Assembly: GCA_016219275.1 (NCBI GenBank) | Contig: JACRBM010000088.1 | Coordinates: 62,001 to 126,000, forward strand | DNA: 64,000 bases | Reading direction: 5' to 3' | From: Chloroflexota bacterium | GTDB lineage: Bacteria; Chloroflexota; Anaerolineae; UBA4142 | Shown here: positions 44,001 to 53,850 of the stretch, piece by piece | Position numbering within the stretch: the stretch's first letter is position 1 | Layout: every line of letters begins with the position of its first letter | The notes under the pieces: generated by a model | What the model was told of the DNA's origin: nothing | The model's input: only the letters and a program-made list of their open reading frames with translations | Databases searched by the model: none | Translations under genes and position numbers: made by a program

Positions 44001-44287
44001 AATTCGTCACAGCGAAGCGGACCTTGCGCGTGCAGGGCAGGTAGACTTTCCAGCGCGAACAGTAATTGGTGCGCGGCGGCGATCAATTCGAGTTGATCGG
44101 ACTGAGCTTGGCGCGCGAGTCGCTTGGTTTGTTGCCGCGCGGCTTCGGTGGCAAGTTGACGCTGCGCGTCGCTGTTGTAGATCGCCAAGCCAAACGCAGG
44201 GATGAGCGCGAGGAGAACGATCAGAAGCAGACGCGCCTGGAGACTCGCGAGCATGTGAACGACGACCAGGCGACGAAGAAATCTCAT
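41051..44287 (-). CDS. Membrane sensor with dCache, HAMP, three GAF and HD-GYP domains
   Basis: 1078 residues. Order seen: TM helix (about 13-32), periplasmic double-Cache region (to about 280), TM helix, HAMP (VVRPVRRLIRATEHLRAGDL), coiled coil, three GAF domains ending in linkers ENARLLRESRARADQFAALY-like, and a C-terminal HD-GYP phosphodiesterase with HD in GALLHDIGKMAIPDRIL and GYP in WDGKGYPRGLKGEDIPLAAR. It probably senses an extracellular ligand and hydrolyses c-di-GMP. TTG at 44305 is possible; ATG 44287 begins MRFLRRLVVV. No partner regulator is adjacent. Confidence 0.92.
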   Translation of the reverse strand: MRFLRRLVVVHMLASLQARLLLIVLLALIPAFGLAIYNSDAQRQLATEAARQQTKRLARQAQSDQLELIAAAHQLLFALESLPALHAQGPLRCDELLTAVKTHSFYANLGVINRAGFVSCSATSLTAPFRVTERPYFQFLLQSRHSSIGEFELGWLGTRPTVNIGVPLVDEFDETQGVVFATLDTAWFATFAQMKQLPTGSTLLVAIHGDTLLTRVRADEVWVQYTPADQHLQTLTRAGLTADIQDPDDVTRLYSLVRTKAGSAEDAYIGLGIPVSAAYAQADQLLWQSLLVLTVVGLVASAAAWSFGDVFVVRPVRRLIRATEHLRAGDLSARVEGPARTGEITKLARAFDELAEALQSRDRERARAEAAEREQRALAESLRDIASAFNSTLDFDQVLDRILDHVGRVVPYDTANIMLFEGGAARVVRGRGYDRFGDDEWIFAQRFDLARFPNMNYAASPDGPVDLISDVRQYADWVDLPESRWIRSHLAAPIRTKGFALGILNLDSATPGFFNADHASALQTFADQAAIALENARLLRESRARADQFAALYATASDLAAPQRDLAFLLQTIIERAVALLNCPGGTAYLYNVTRDELELVSQKGLFFSPNFRIKLGTGLVGKVAATRQPLIVDDYQKWYARLPHPDTLSLRAVLGVPMLYGGELIGVLTVVELGASSRRFTEADMHLLALFAGLAASVVRNTRLFQETRTRAEQLALVYDAGLALNSVLQPKAQLEFLFNITMQALHADRAEFLRYERTSDSLRVEMAIGFSEQTQRDLSKLNLPLSSPQGVTAWVGRSRLPLYLPNVHVEPRWIRVDPEVSAGLWVPVETDHHLLGVLAVLSTHTDAFTPEDERLLVLFANQVAVAMENARLFQDSENSRRELERAYDATLEGWSRALDLRDEETKGHTQRVTDLTVRLARAMKLSEEQIEHIRRGALLHDIGKMAIPDRILFKPGPLTNDEWLIMQRHPSYANKFISPIAYLRPSLDIPYCHHERWDGKGYPRGLKGEDIPLAARIFAVVDVWDALLSQRPYREPWSVEQVLSHIASLSGTHLDPHVVHLFLDIMRKEDVHGSHE

Positions 44288-44346
44288 GCCGTATGAATAA
44301 CACAACTCTGATTAGGCGTCAACCAGCGACATTGGGCTAGAGTGAT

Positions 44347-44375
44347 TTGTGTCTGTCTTGCCTTTATGCTACAAT
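44347..44375 (+). promoter_or_regulatory. Promoter of the S8 protease gene
   Basis: TTGTGT (44347-44352), 17-base spacer, TACAAT (44370-44375) with an extended -10 TG at 44367-44368. Leader of about 100 bases. Confidence 0.65.
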
Positions 44376-44483
44376 GACCACGGTTTATGCCGTGTGGCGA
44401 CCAGATAGAAATAGACGCGCCGCACACGCGCGCGTCACGTTCGAACGTCGGGTACGTTGCAAACAAATTCACAAAGGAGACGT

Positions 44484-47249
44484 ATGCCAAATCCGAACAA
44501 GATTCACCCGGGTCTCGCCGAACAATTGCGCCCGCGCGCGCTGGCGGCGGGGACGCAACAATTGCCCATCATCGTCAAGTACACAACGGGTGCGATGATG
44601 ACGCCCGCGTCTGTCGTTGCCGGCGCGAGCGCACCGCGTTTTACGTACCGACTCATCCATGCCAGCGCGTTCAGCGCGACGCCGGACGCGATCAATCAAT
44701 TGAGCGACCGCGACGATGTGGAAATGATCTGGTTCGACGGTCAGGCGCACACGATGCTCAACACCTCCGTACCGCTGATCCGCGCGCCGCTGTTGTGGCA
44801 AGCTGGGCTTACCGGCAAGGGGATCAAAGTCGGTGTGGTGGACACGGGCTTGGACGCCACGCATCCGGATTTTGCCGGACGCGTCGCGGCGATAAAGGAT
44901 TTCACGGGCGAAGGCGACCTCGACGGTAATGGTCACGGCACGCACGTCGCCGGCACGATTGGCGGCTCGGGCGCGGCAAGCGGCGGAGTGTATCGCGGCG
45001 TTGCGCCGGAATGTACCTTGTACGCCGCCAAGGTGTTGACGAGCAGTGGGTTCGGCTCGATCAGCGGCGTGATCGCCGGCGTCGAATGGGCGGTGGATCA
45101 AGGCGTGCGAACGATGAACCTGTCGCTTGGCATGGACGGTTCGTGCGATGGCACGGACGCGCTCTCCGAAGCGTGCGACGCGGCGGTGGCGCGCGGCGTG
45201 GCGGTGTGTGTCGCCGCCGGCAACGCCGGACCCAGCGCGTACACGGTTGGCTCGCCGGGTTGCGCCAAAAATGTTATCACCGTCGGCGCAACGACCAAGA
45301 ACGATGACGCGATCTATTTTTCGTCGCGCGGACCCACGGCGGATGGGCGCATCAAGCCGGATCTTTGTTTCCCCGGCGTGGACATTATCGCGCCGCACGC
45401 GGTGAACACGCAGATCGGTCAAATCGTCAATCAGTTCTACACGACGCTTTCGGGCACTTCGATGGCGACGCCGCACGCGACCGGTTCGTGCGCGTTATTG
45501 TTGCAAGATAACCCGACCGCGTCGCCGGGTCAAATCAAAAATCTGTTGATGGCGTCCGCCGTCAACCTGGGTCTCGATCCGAACACGCAGGGCAGTGGTC
45601 GCGGCGATGTGTTCGCGGCGTACAAGTTGAACGATATTCAACTCACCAGCGTCACGTTGACGCCTTCGTCGGTGAGCGCCGGTAAATTAGTGGCGGTCAG
45701 TCTCACCGTGCGCAACAACAGCGATGCGGCTCTTCCGACCCAGGGACCCGAACCTGGATTTATCTACGAAGAAGAAGACACGTTCATCAGTCGCGGATTC
45801 GTGGATCAAAAAGGCGCGTTCCGCGTCGCGCTGGATTTTGACGGACGCACAGGCGTAGATCATCCGTACCGCTGGGGTTTGGGTACGCCCTTACAACCCG
45901 GCGAAACGCGCACGATCACCGGCGCGATTCGTTTGAAGAGCATCGGCACACGCAATTTCTGGGGCGGTCTCGTCGAAGAACAAACTGTGTGGATTCAAGA
46001 TCGCGTCGGCGTGCAGAGCGTGCAGGTCTTGCCGCCAGTGCATCTGGTCAGCGCTGTGTTTTCGCCGAGCAGTCTGGGTTCAGGCGGCTTGCTCAACGTT
46101 TCGATTACCGTTCAAAACGACGGTACGATCCCGCTCACCACGCAAGGTCCCGATCCGAGTTTGGTGTACGAAGAAGGGGACACGTTCCTCACGCGCGGTT
46201 ATCCCGATGTCGCGGGCAGTTATCGTGTCGGCGTGGACTTTGATGCGCGCAGCGGCATAGATCATCCGATTCGCTGGGGCTTGGGTGCGCCGCTGCAACC
46301 CGGCGAAACGCGCACGATCACCGGTCAAATCCGGCTCAAGACGATCGCGACCAAAAGTTACTGGGTCGGTCTAGTACAAGAACAAAAGGCGTGGATTCAA
46401 GACAAGGTTGGTGTACAAGTCATCAGCGTCACGCCGCCCAAGCCAGGTCCCAAGATTTCGAACGTCACGTTTACGCCGACCACACTCAGCACCGGCAATT
46501 ACCTTACCGTTACGATGACCGTGCTGAACGACAGCGACGCGGTTCTGGCAACGCAAGGACCCGAACCTGGGTTTATCTACGAAGAAGGCGAATCGTTCGC
46601 GTCGCGCGGCTTTGCCGCCGTCAGCGGCAACTATCGCGTGGGTGTGGATTTCGACGGACGCGGCGGACTCGATCATCCGTATCGGTGGGGCTTTGGCACT
46701 CCGCTCAACCCCGGTGAAACGCGCACGATCAGCGGCGCGATTCATCTCAAGACCGCGCAGACTCAGAATTACTGGGGCGGCTTGGTGCAAGAGTACATCG
46801 CATGGTTGCAAGACCGCCAAGGCACCCGGTTGATCACAGTCAAGCCCGGCATCACGATTACGAATGTCACGTTTGCGCCGACGACGGTGAGCGCGGGACA
46901 ATTGTTGAACGTGAGCATCACCGTGCGGAACGATAGCAACCTCACGCTCGCGACCCAGGGTCCGGATTCTGGGTTCGTCTACGCAGAAGGCGACGACTTT
47001 GCGAGTCGGGGATTCCCGGCGGCGGCTGGCAACTATCGTGTCGGGATTGATTTTACGAATCGTACCGGCGTGGATCATCCGTACCGCTGGGGATTGACCA
47101 CACCGCTGGCTCCCGGCGAAACGCGCACGATCACCGGCGCGATTCGACTCCAGACCGCGCAGTCGCAAGACTATTGGGCGGGCTTGGTGCAAGAATTCGT
47201 CGCGTGGTTGCAGGATCATCAGGGCACGCAGACCATCGGGGTGGCGTAA
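44484..47249 (+). CDS. S8 (subtilisin) family serine protease with four C-terminal repeats
   Basis: 921 residues. Catalytic triad Asp120 (VGVVDTGLDATHPDF), His151 (NGHGTHVAGT) and Ser326 (SGTSMATPHATG), with oxyanion Asn247 (AAGNAGP). A short N-terminal propeptide-like region precedes it (residues 25-95). After residue 390 come four repeats of about 130 residues, each starting with a LTSVTLTPSSVSAGKLV-like strand, containing P-x-TQGP-x-x-GFIYEEGD, DHPYRWGLGTPLQPGETRTI and a WIQDRVGVQ end: beta-sandwiches of the CARDB/Ig sort. No signal peptide is visible. AAAGGAGACGT precedes the ATG. Confidence 0.92.
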   Translation: MPNPNKIHPGLAEQLRPRALAAGTQQLPIIVKYTTGAMMTPASVVAGASAPRFTYRLIHASAFSATPDAINQLSDRDDVEMIWFDGQAHTMLNTSVPLIRAPLLWQAGLTGKGIKVGVVDTGLDATHPDFAGRVAAIKDFTGEGDLDGNGHGTHVAGTIGGSGAASGGVYRGVAPECTLYAAKVLTSSGFGSISGVIAGVEWAVDQGVRTMNLSLGMDGSCDGTDALSEACDAAVARGVAVCVAAGNAGPSAYTVGSPGCAKNVITVGATTKNDDAIYFSSRGPTADGRIKPDLCFPGVDIIAPHAVNTQIGQIVNQFYTTLSGTSMATPHATGSCALLLQDNPTASPGQIKNLLMASAVNLGLDPNTQGSGRGDVFAAYKLNDIQLTSVTLTPSSVSAGKLVAVSLTVRNNSDAALPTQGPEPGFIYEEEDTFISRGFVDQKGAFRVALDFDGRTGVDHPYRWGLGTPLQPGETRTITGAIRLKSIGTRNFWGGLVEEQTVWIQDRVGVQSVQVLPPVHLVSAVFSPSSLGSGGLLNVSITVQNDGTIPLTTQGPDPSLVYEEGDTFLTRGYPDVAGSYRVGVDFDARSGIDHPIRWGLGAPLQPGETRTITGQIRLKTIATKSYWVGLVQEQKAWIQDKVGVQVISVTPPKPGPKISNVTFTPTTLSTGNYLTVTMTVLNDSDAVLATQGPEPGFIYEEGESFASRGFAAVSGNYRVGVDFDGRGGLDHPYRWGFGTPLNPGETRTISGAIHLKTAQTQNYWGGLVQEYIAWLQDRQGTRLITVKPGITITNVTFAPTTVSAGQLLNVSITVRNDSNLTLATQGPDSGFVYAEGDDFASRGFPAAAGNYRVGIDFTNRTGVDHPYRWGLTTPLAPGETRTITGAIRLQTAQSQDYWAGLVQEFVAWLQDHQGTQTIGVA
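45640..47245. repeat. Four tandem coding repeats in the S8 protease
   Basis: Four copies of about 390 bases, diverged but aligned throughout, sharing the coded blocks DHPYRWGL and PGETRTITGAIRLKT. They imply internal duplication. Confidence 0.85.
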
Positions 47250-47256
47250 CGTGAAG

Positions 47257-47290
47257 GTAGAGACGTTCGCGAAGCGTGCAGCGTCTCTAC
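47257..47290. repeat. Inverted repeat of the GTAGAGACG type (family C)
   Basis: GTAGAGACG and CGTCTCTAC flank a centre TTCGCGAAGCGTGCAG. Located 7 bases after the protease stop; may help termination. Single copy seen. Confidence 0.7.
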
Positions 47291-47347
47291 CTATGATTAG
47301 CCAAATCTGCCCAAGTTGTGGTAGAATGGCGCACGCTAGAAACCCAC

Positions 47348-48742
47348 ATGAAGATTACTTTTCACGGCGCGGCGCGCACGACCACTGGCTCGATGCACCT
47401 CTTTGAATCTGCCGGTCACCGCATCCTGCTCGATTGCGGACTCTATCAAGGTCATCGCGCAGAAGCACTTGAACGCAACGCCAATCTACCCTTCGATTCA
47501 AAAACACTCAGCGCGGTCTTGCTCTCGCACGCGCACATTGACCACTGCGGCAACTTGCCCATGCTCGTCAAACGCGGGTTTGCCGGCGAGATCAATTGCA
47601 CGACCGCGACGCAAGACCTGACGAAATTGATGTTGCGCGATAGCGCGCGCATCCAAGAGCAAGACGCCGCGTATCTGAATTATAAACGCGCACGGCAAGG
47701 GTTACCCAAGATCGAGCCGCTCTATTCGACGAGCGATACGGAACTCGCGTTGCGCCACATCGTTGGACACAGTTATCATCAGTGGTTCAAACTCAACGGC
47801 GATGCGCGCGCGATCTTGTACGACGCGGGACACATCCTCGGCTCGGCGCTGACCGTGCTCGAAGCGACTGAAGGCGCGCGAACGGTGCGCCTCGGTTTTT
47901 CCGGCGATCTCGGTCGTCCGGGCGCGCCGATTCTGCGCGATGCGGAAATCTTGCGCGGACTCGACTATCTGATCGTCGAAAGTACGTACGGCAATCGCGA
48001 ACATAACAGTCTCGCGGAGGCGGAAGAAAAATTCGTGCGCGTCGTGCGCGAAACGCTCGCGCGCGGCGGCAAGGTGGTCATTCCCTCGTTTGCCTTGGAA
48101 CGGACGCAAGCGTTGGTCTATGCCTTGCATCGCCACTTTGAAGCCGGCGATCTGCCCGCCGTGCCGGTGTACGTAGACTCGCCGCTGGCGATTGATGTGA
48201 CTGCCGTTTTTCGCGTGCACCTCGATTGTTTCGACGACGAAATCCGCGAGCACATTCTCGCGCACGATGACCCGTTCGGATTCGGCAAACTGCATTACAC
48301 GCGCGCGGTTGAAGAATCGAAAAAAATCAACGAGACACCCGGTCCGGCGGTGATCATTTCGGCGAACGGAATGTGTGAAGCCGGACGAATTTTGCACCAC
48401 CTCAAATACAACATCGAAAGCGCACACAACACGATCTTGTTCGTCGGCTACCAAGCCGAGAATACGTTGGGGCGTCGCATCGTAGACGGCGTCAAGCGCA
48501 TCCGCACATTTGGCGAAGACTATGTGGTTCGCGCGCGCGTCGAAATGATTGACGGATTTAGCGCGCACGCGGATCGGAGCGAGTTGTTGAGTTGGATCGC
48601 CCAGGTTCAACCGACGCTCAAGGGTATTTTCGTCGTCCATGGCGAAGCCGAATCATCCCGCGCATTAGCGGACACGTTGCGCGCGGCGAATCCTCACTGC
48701 AACATTGTCGTGCCCGAGTTGCATCAAACGATTGAACTGTGA
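47348..48742 (+). CDS. Metallo-beta-lactamase fold nuclease, beta-CASP family
   Basis: 464 residues. The zinc motif SHAHIDHCGNLP, DAGHILGSAL and GFSGDLGRPGAPIL, then beta-CASP motifs (YVDSPLAI, ISANGMCEAGRILHHLKYNI, SAHADRSELLSW) identify an RNA-processing MBL protein related to CPSF73/Ysh1-like bacterial nucleases. There is no KH domain. It probably processes or degrades RNA in the cytoplasm. The frame opens at 47318, but MKITFHGAARTTTGSMHLFE at 47348 is the family start. A TAGAAT at 47322-47327 may be the -10. Confidence 0.9.
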   Translation: MKITFHGAARTTTGSMHLFESAGHRILLDCGLYQGHRAEALERNANLPFDSKTLSAVLLSHAHIDHCGNLPMLVKRGFAGEINCTTATQDLTKLMLRDSARIQEQDAAYLNYKRARQGLPKIEPLYSTSDTELALRHIVGHSYHQWFKLNGDARAILYDAGHILGSALTVLEATEGARTVRLGFSGDLGRPGAPILRDAEILRGLDYLIVESTYGNREHNSLAEAEEKFVRVVRETLARGGKVVIPSFALERTQALVYALHRHFEAGDLPAVPVYVDSPLAIDVTAVFRVHLDCFDDEIREHILAHDDPFGFGKLHYTRAVEESKKINETPGPAVIISANGMCEAGRILHHLKYNIESAHNTILFVGYQAENTLGRRIVDGVKRIRTFGEDYVVRARVEMIDGFSAHADRSELLSWIAQVQPTLKGIFVVHGEAESSRALADTLRAANPHCNIVVPELHQTIEL

Positions 48743-48790
48743 CCGTCCGTCGCCACGACCCGCGATTCGTCACATCTCCAAGGAGTACGT

Positions 48791-49804
48791 ATGACTTTTG
48801 AAGAAGCCGAAGGCAAATTCAGAGAACTGCAAGCCCGCGTGCAACGCGGCGAAGCGATCAGTCGCGCTGAGTACGAAGATCAAGTGAGCCGGCTGGCGGT
48901 GCAAGATCAGTTTGGCGTTTTGTGGGAAATCAATCCGCGAACCGGCAAATGGATGTACTTTGACGGCGCTGAGTGGGTGTCGGGTGCGCCCCCCGGTCGC
49001 GAGACCTCGACGGTCATTCCGCTTTCGAGTCTGACGCCCAAGCCGGGCGGACAAACTACGCAGCCCAGCGCGCCGACCACGCCGCCGCAACCGATGCCCA
49101 CGCGCGCGCCGATGCCGACCGCGCGTCCAACGACGCCGGTCTCGGCGCGACCCGCACCGGCTACGCGCGCGCCCACGGCGATGCAACCGACCCGCGCGCC
49201 CGCGCGTCCGGTGCCGGCGCGTCAAGCGCCTCCGCCCGGTCAACCGCAACGCGGCGGTCGTTCGCCGCTGAGTATGTTCGGACCGGGACGCGAGTGGATT
49301 CCACTCGCGATTGCCGCGGGCGTGTTGCTCGTGTGCGCGTTATTGTTGGGCGGCGCGGCGCTCGTGTTGAACAGCGGCGTGCTGGGGACGACGGCGGGAG
49401 CGACGCCTTCGCGCACGGCTACGCGCGTGGGCGGCGGCTTGCCGACTGGCACTCCGACGACACGCGTTGCGTTGCCAACCCAGCCCCCGCCGACCGCGAC
49501 GCCCGCGCCAGTCATCGCCAAAGTGACGCCAAACACGCTCAATGTGCGCGCCGCGCCGGACACGAAAACCGGCAAGGTGATTAGCACGCTGAAAAAAGAC
49601 GCGCAAGTGACGCTGATCGCGCGCAGTGTGGACGCGTTGTGGTACCAGATCAATCTCGCCAGCGGGCAACAGGGTTGGATCTCGGCGGAACTTGTGACGA
49701 TTGCCGGCGGCGATCCGAACACGTTGCCGCAAGCCGGTCCAGGCGCGCCGCCCGCGCCCAAGCCGCAACCCGCCGCGACCCCAGCGACGAAACCGTACCC
49801 GTAA
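48791..49804 (+). CDS. Membrane protein with SH3 domain
   Basis: 337 residues. An N-terminal module of about 70 residues (FEEAEGKFRELQARVQRGEA then YEDQVSRLAVQDQFGVLWEI and KWMYFDGAEWV) is followed by a Pro/Thr/Arg-rich linker. One membrane segment comes next (EWIPLAIAAGVLLVCALLLG), then a linker and a bacterial SH3 domain (TLNVRAAPDTKTGKVISTLK). The SH3 part should lie outside and may bind peptidoglycan peptides; the N-terminal part is cytoplasmic. CAAGGAG precedes the ATG. Function unknown. Confidence 0.8.
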   Translation: MTFEEAEGKFRELQARVQRGEAISRAEYEDQVSRLAVQDQFGVLWEINPRTGKWMYFDGAEWVSGAPPGRETSTVIPLSSLTPKPGGQTTQPSAPTTPPQPMPTRAPMPTARPTTPVSARPAPATRAPTAMQPTRAPARPVPARQAPPPGQPQRGGRSPLSMFGPGREWIPLAIAAGVLLVCALLLGGAALVLNSGVLGTTAGATPSRTATRVGGGLPTGTPTTRVALPTQPPPTATPAPVIAKVTPNTLNVRAAPDTKTGKVISTLKKDAQVTLIARSVDALWYQINLASGQQGWISAELVTIAGGDPNTLPQAGPGAPPAPKPQPAATPATKPYP

Positions 49805-49911
49805 ATCGTATTCTACATGGTGGTTGTTAAGAGCGGAACGTAACATCGCGATCGTGCGCTCCGCTCGAAACGCTATCGCAATAAAATCGTACGAAAGGAA
49901 TTGAAGGTCGT

Positions 49912-50604
49912 ATGCACTTTGATCTCGTCGAGTTCATCAAGACCGTCGGCTATGCCGGCATCTTTAGTTTTGTCTTTGCCGAGTCCGGTTTGTTCTTTGG
50001 ATTCTTTTTGCCTGGCGATAGTCTGTTGCTCACGGCTGGCTTGCTCGCGTCGCGTGGTGTGCTTGACATCGTCGTGCTCATTGTCGGCGTGTTTATCTGC
50101 GCGGTGCTCGGCGACAATGTCGGATATTGGTTCGGCGCAAAAGTCGGTCCGCCGATTTTCAATCGTCCCAACTCGCGATTCTTCAAGCGCAAGAACTTGC
50201 TCAAAGCCAAAGAGTTCTACGACAAGTACGGCGCAATCACGATCACTGCCGCGCGCTTTATGCCGTTCATTCGCACGTTTGCGCCGATTGTCGCCGGCGC
50301 GGTCGCGATGAATTATCGCACATTCATCGTCTTCAATTTGCTGGGCGGCGTGCTGTGGGGCATCGGCATGACGACGCTCGGTTACGCGCTCGGCGTATGG
50401 TTCGGCACGGTCGAAGGGATTGACACGTATTTTTCGCTACTTGTTCTCGCGTTCTTTATCATCCCAGGTTTACCGACGGCGTGGCACTTGTGGCAGGAAA
50501 ACAAGAATACGATTCTCGCGTATGCGAAAGCGATCATCAATCGGCAACCCTTGCCCAGGATTGTGGATGAGGAGGATGAACGGTCGGTGGCAAGTGGGCA
50601 GTGA
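49912..50604 (+). CDS. DedA family membrane protein
   Basis: 230 residues, four to six helices. Family motifs are FFGFFLPGDSLLLTAGLLAS and the conserved ARFMPFIRTFAPIVAGAVAM with GGVLWGIGMTTLGYALG. DedA proteins are thought to flip lipid carriers such as undecaprenyl phosphate or phospholipids. That fits the wall genes around it. ATG with GAAAGGAAT upstream. Confidence 0.93.
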   Translation: MHFDLVEFIKTVGYAGIFSFVFAESGLFFGFFLPGDSLLLTAGLLASRGVLDIVVLIVGVFICAVLGDNVGYWFGAKVGPPIFNRPNSRFFKRKNLLKAKEFYDKYGAITITAARFMPFIRTFAPIVAGAVAMNYRTFIVFNLLGGVLWGIGMTTLGYALGVWFGTVEGIDTYFSLLVLAFFIIPGLPTAWHLWQENKNTILAYAKAIINRQPLPRIVDEEDERSVASGQ

Positions 50605-50632
50605 GTGGTGAGCAGTAAACAGTGAACAGTGC
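50588..50632. repeat. Family G-like short repeats after DedA
   Basis: GTGGGCAGTGAGTGGTGAGC and AGTAAACAGTGAACAGTG units at the end of and after the DedA gene. The remaining 50633-50866 shows a possible -10 TACAAT at 50700-50705 and otherwise nothing recognised. Confidence 0.5.
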
Positions 50633-50866
50633 GAGCGCGGAGTCGTGGTGGCTCTGCGCTTTTGATTTTCGCCATTTCCCCATTTCCCGCGCTCTGTGCT
50701 ACAATAGCGCGCGGAACGATTCACCCTCGCTCAACGTCCTACGAATGAATGTTTCGGTTCGTGTAATCCCACTCTAGCCGATTGGTTATAGACCACCATA
50801 GCCCGATTCATCGTGCTTGCCATATTTAGGCGGGCGATTTTATCGCTTGACGAAGGAATTATTTTC

Positions 50867-53797
50867 GTGAGTCATCCTGCTTCTGCTTCCGTCGCGCCGC
50901 GCGGCTGGCGTTACACGCTGATGCGTATGCTGACGATCACCGCTATCGTCGCGCTCGTTGTTGCCGTCGCGCTCGTCGTCGGCGCGGTTAGCGCGTACAC
51001 GTACTATGCGCGCGATTTGCCGCCGCCCGAACAACTCGCGGCGCGTCCCATCGCGCAATCCACCAAACTGTTCGACCGCAACGGCGAACTGCTGTACGAA
51101 ATCTTCGACCCGAACGGCGCGCGGCGCACCGTCGTGCCGAGCGCGCGCATCCCCCTCGTGCTCAAGCAAGCAACCATCGCGACCGAGGACAAATCGTTTT
51201 ACACCAACCCCGGCGTAGATTGGTACGGCATTGCGCGCGCGGCGTACTATTACATTCGGTACGGGCGCCCCGTGTCCGGCGGCGGCAGCACCATCACGCA
51301 ACAATTGATCAAGAGCGCGCTGTTGACGCCGGAGCAAACATTCGAACGCAAAATCCGCGAAGCGATTCTCGCGCTTGAGGTCGCGCGCAAATATTCGAAA
51401 GAGCAAATCCTCGAATGGTACCTGAACACGATTTGCTACGGCAATCTCGCGTGCGGCATTGAAGCCGCGTCCGATGCGTACTTTGGCAAACGCGTACAAG
51501 ACCTGAATCTCGCCGAGGCATCGTTGCTCGCCGGGTTGCCGCAACTCCCGGCAGTGTACGATCCGTGCGCGCATCCCGATGCCGCGCTCGCGCGCCAAAG
51601 CGATGTGCTCGGCTTGATGGTCGAACAAAAATACATCACGCCCGAGCAAGCCGCGTCTGCGCTTGCCGAATCGCGCAAGACGATCAACTCGGACGTGTTC
51701 GATAAACGCTGTGACCAAGGCATCGGCATCAAAGCGCCCCACTTTGTCGTTTACGTGCGCGAGGAACTCGAAAAACAATACGGACCCGAAGTCGTCTACA
51801 AGGGCGGCTTGCAAGTGACGACGACGATTGATCTCAAATTGCAACGACTCGCAGAGGAAGAAGCGCGCAAACAAATCAACGCGCTCGCCGGCAAGAACGT
51901 CACGAACGCGTCGCTCATCGCGCTTGATCCGAAAACCGGCGAGATTTTGACGATGCTGGGCAGTGTGGATTTCTTCGACAAGAAAATTGACGGGCAGGTG
52001 AACGTCGCGGTGCGCTTGCGCCAACCGGGGTCTTCGATCAAACCGCTCACGTACCTCACCGCGTTTCAAAAAGGGTGGACGCCCGCGACCGTTATCGCGG
52101 ACGTGAAAACCGTGTTCCCAATCCCAGGTCAACCAGACTATGTGCCGGAAAATTACGACACGCGCGAACATGGTCTCGTGCCCATCCGCACGGCGCTCGC
52201 CTCGTCGTTCAACATTCCGGCGGTCAAGGCGTTGCAGTTCATCACCGTTACCGCGCTGATTGACACCTCGCGCAAATTTGGGATGACGACATTCCGCGAT
52301 CCGCGCAACTATGGCTTGTCGCTCACGCTCGGCGGCGGCGATGTCAAGTTGCTCGAATTGACCGGCGCGTACGCAGTCTTGGCGAATCAAGGTGTGCGCG
52401 TCCCTGTGACGCCATTCCTTAAGGTGACGGATCCGAACGGCAAAGTATTGTTTGATTTGAAAGCGAATCCACCAAAGGGTACCCAGGTCGCGGACGCGCG
52501 CCATGCGTACCAAATCACGAGCATCCTCAGCGATGTGAGCGCGCGCGCGCCGGGCTTTGGAACGAGCGGGGCGCTGCGTTTGTCGCGACCGGTTGCCGTG
52601 AAAACCGGGACGACGAACGATTGGCGCGACAACTGGACGATTGGGTTCACGCCGGATTTTGTCGTCGGTGTGTGGGTGGGCAATTCGAATAACACCGAGA
52701 TGGAACACATCAGCGGCGTCACCGGCGCGGGACCGCTGTGGCACAACTTTATGGAGCGCGCGCTCGCCGGCACGCCGCCCAAAGATTTTCTCGTGCCGCC
52801 GGGAATGGTCAAACTCGAAGTGTGCGTCGAGTCGGGTCTGTTGCCGACCGAGCTGTGTCCGTTGGATCATCGCGCGCAGGAAATTTTTCTCGCCGACAAC
52901 GCGCCGGTGCAAACCGACCACGTGTGGCAAAAAATCAAGGTTGATCGGACGAACGGCTTGATCGGATCGGACGTGTGTCTGGAACTCGTGGACGAAAAAG
53001 TTTTCGCGGTATATCCGCCCGAAGCGCGCCAGTGGGCGATAGATCACAACATTCCGCAACCGCCGACGGAGCGTAGTCCGAATTGTCCCGACCCGGAGCC
53101 GACGCCCGTCGCCGGCGCGCAACCGACGATGAGCGTCGCGTCGCCGCGCGATGGCAGTGTGATCGGCGGCGTGGTGCAGATCATCGGCACGGTGCAAATG
53201 CCGGATTTCGACAACTATACCGTGCAGATCGGGCAGGGCAATGATCCGCGCGATTGGACGTTGCTCGCGCGCAGTACGTCGCAAATCAAAGACGGCAATC
53301 TCGCGACCTGGGATACGCGCCGATTCGCGGACGGCGTGTACACGATTCGGCTCGCGATGGCAGACCGCAGCGGCAGATCGTTCGGCGGACGCGTGCGCGT
53401 GACGATCGCGAACGCGCCAATCGTACCGACCGCGATTATTATCGTGCCGACCGCGACGCGCACGCGCACCGCGACACTCGTTCCGACCCAGGTCATCCTG
53501 CCGACCGCGACGCGCACGTCCACGCCCGCGCCGACCTTGACGCCAACCCGCACCATCACGCCGACGGTCGCGAGTACAGCGACGCCGACGCGCACGGTGA
53601 CGCCGCTCACGCCGGTCGCATTGCCGACCGCAACGCCGACCAAGACCGCGATTCCAACTGCGACGGCGACGCAAACTCTAGTCGCGCCGACCGCGACGCG
53701 CACCGCCACGCCGACTGCGACGCGAACGCTGGTGCTTCCGACGGCGACCCCGACAATCACACCGACGCGCACGACAACGAGTCCAACCAAGCCATGA
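50867..53797 (+). CDS. Class A penicillin-binding protein (PBP1A type)
   Basis: 976 residues. TM anchor (about 20-50), glycosyltransferase family 51 with [20 protein letters not shown] and [16 protein letters not shown], and a transpeptidase with SxxK in GSSIKPLTY, SxN in [11 protein letters not shown] and KTG in [14 protein letters not shown]. An Ig-like beta domain follows ([20 protein letters not shown]...[16 protein letters not shown]). The end is a Pro/Thr/Ala-rich tail of 130 residues ([14 protein letters not shown]-like), a probable wall-spanning stretch. GTG at 50867 with GAAGGA is chosen over an upstream GTG at 50813. It polymerises and crosslinks peptidoglycan. Confidence 0.93.
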   Translation: MSHPASASVAPRGWRYTLMRMLTITAIVALVVAVALVVGAVSAYTYYARDLPPPEQLAARPIAQSTKLFDRNGELLYEIFDPNGARRTVVPSARIPLVLKQATIATEDKSFYTNPGVDWYGIARAAYYYIRYGRPVSGGGSTITQQLIKSALLTPEQTFERKIREAILALEVARKYSKEQILEWYLNTICYGNLACGIEAASDAYFGKRVQDLNLAEASLLAGLPQLPAVYDPCAHPDAALARQSDVLGLMVEQKYITPEQAASALAESRKTINSDVFDKRCDQGIGIKAPHFVVYVREELEKQYGPEVVYKGGLQVTTTIDLKLQRLAEEEARKQINALAGKNVTNASLIALDPKTGEILTMLGSVDFFDKKIDGQVNVAVRLRQPGSSIKPLTYLTAFQKGWTPATVIADVKTVFPIPGQPDYVPENYDTREHGLVPIRTALASSFNIPAVKALQFITVTALIDTSRKFGMTTFRDPRNYGLSLTLGGGDVKLLELTGAYAVLANQGVRVPVTPFLKVTDPNGKVLFDLKANPPKGTQVADARHAYQITSILSDVSARAPGFGTSGALRLSRPVAVKTGTTNDWRDNWTIGFTPDFVVGVWVGNSNNTEMEHISGVTGAGPLWHNFMERALAGTPPKDFLVPPGMVKLEVCVESGLLPTELCPLDHRAQEIFLADNAPVQTDHVWQKIKVDRTNGLIGSDVCLELVDEKVFAVYPPEARQWAIDHNIPQPPTERSPNCPDPEPTPVAGAQPTMSVASPRDGSVIGGVVQIIGTVQMPDFDNYTVQIGQGNDPRDWTLLARSTSQIKDGNLATWDTRRFADGVYTIRLAMADRSGRSFGGRVRVTIANAPIVPTAIIIVPTATRTRTATLVPTQVILPTATRTSTPAPTLTPTRTITPTVASTATPTRTVTPLTPVALPTATPTKTAIPTATATQTLVAPTATRTATPTATRTLVLPTATPTITPTRTTTSPTKP

Positions 53798-53802
53798 CGA
53801 AA

Positions 53803-53838
53803 AACGAACCCAGGTTTCTTCAAGAAACCTGGGTTCTG
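53803..53838 (+). terminator. Terminator-like hairpin after PBP1A
   Basis: GAACCCAGGTTTCTT and AAGAAACCTGGGTTC form a 15-bp stem with one base between. No T-run follows, so it may stop the opposite strand or stabilise RNA. Confidence 0.6.
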
Positions 53839-53850
53839 CAATGAAGTAGC

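Noticed and set aside
50840-53674. Very long minus-strand open frame (944 codons) opposite PBP1A
   Set aside because: The plus strand encodes a full PBP1A with catalytic motifs; the opposite frame is Arg/His-rich with no domain, a product of high GC at third positions.
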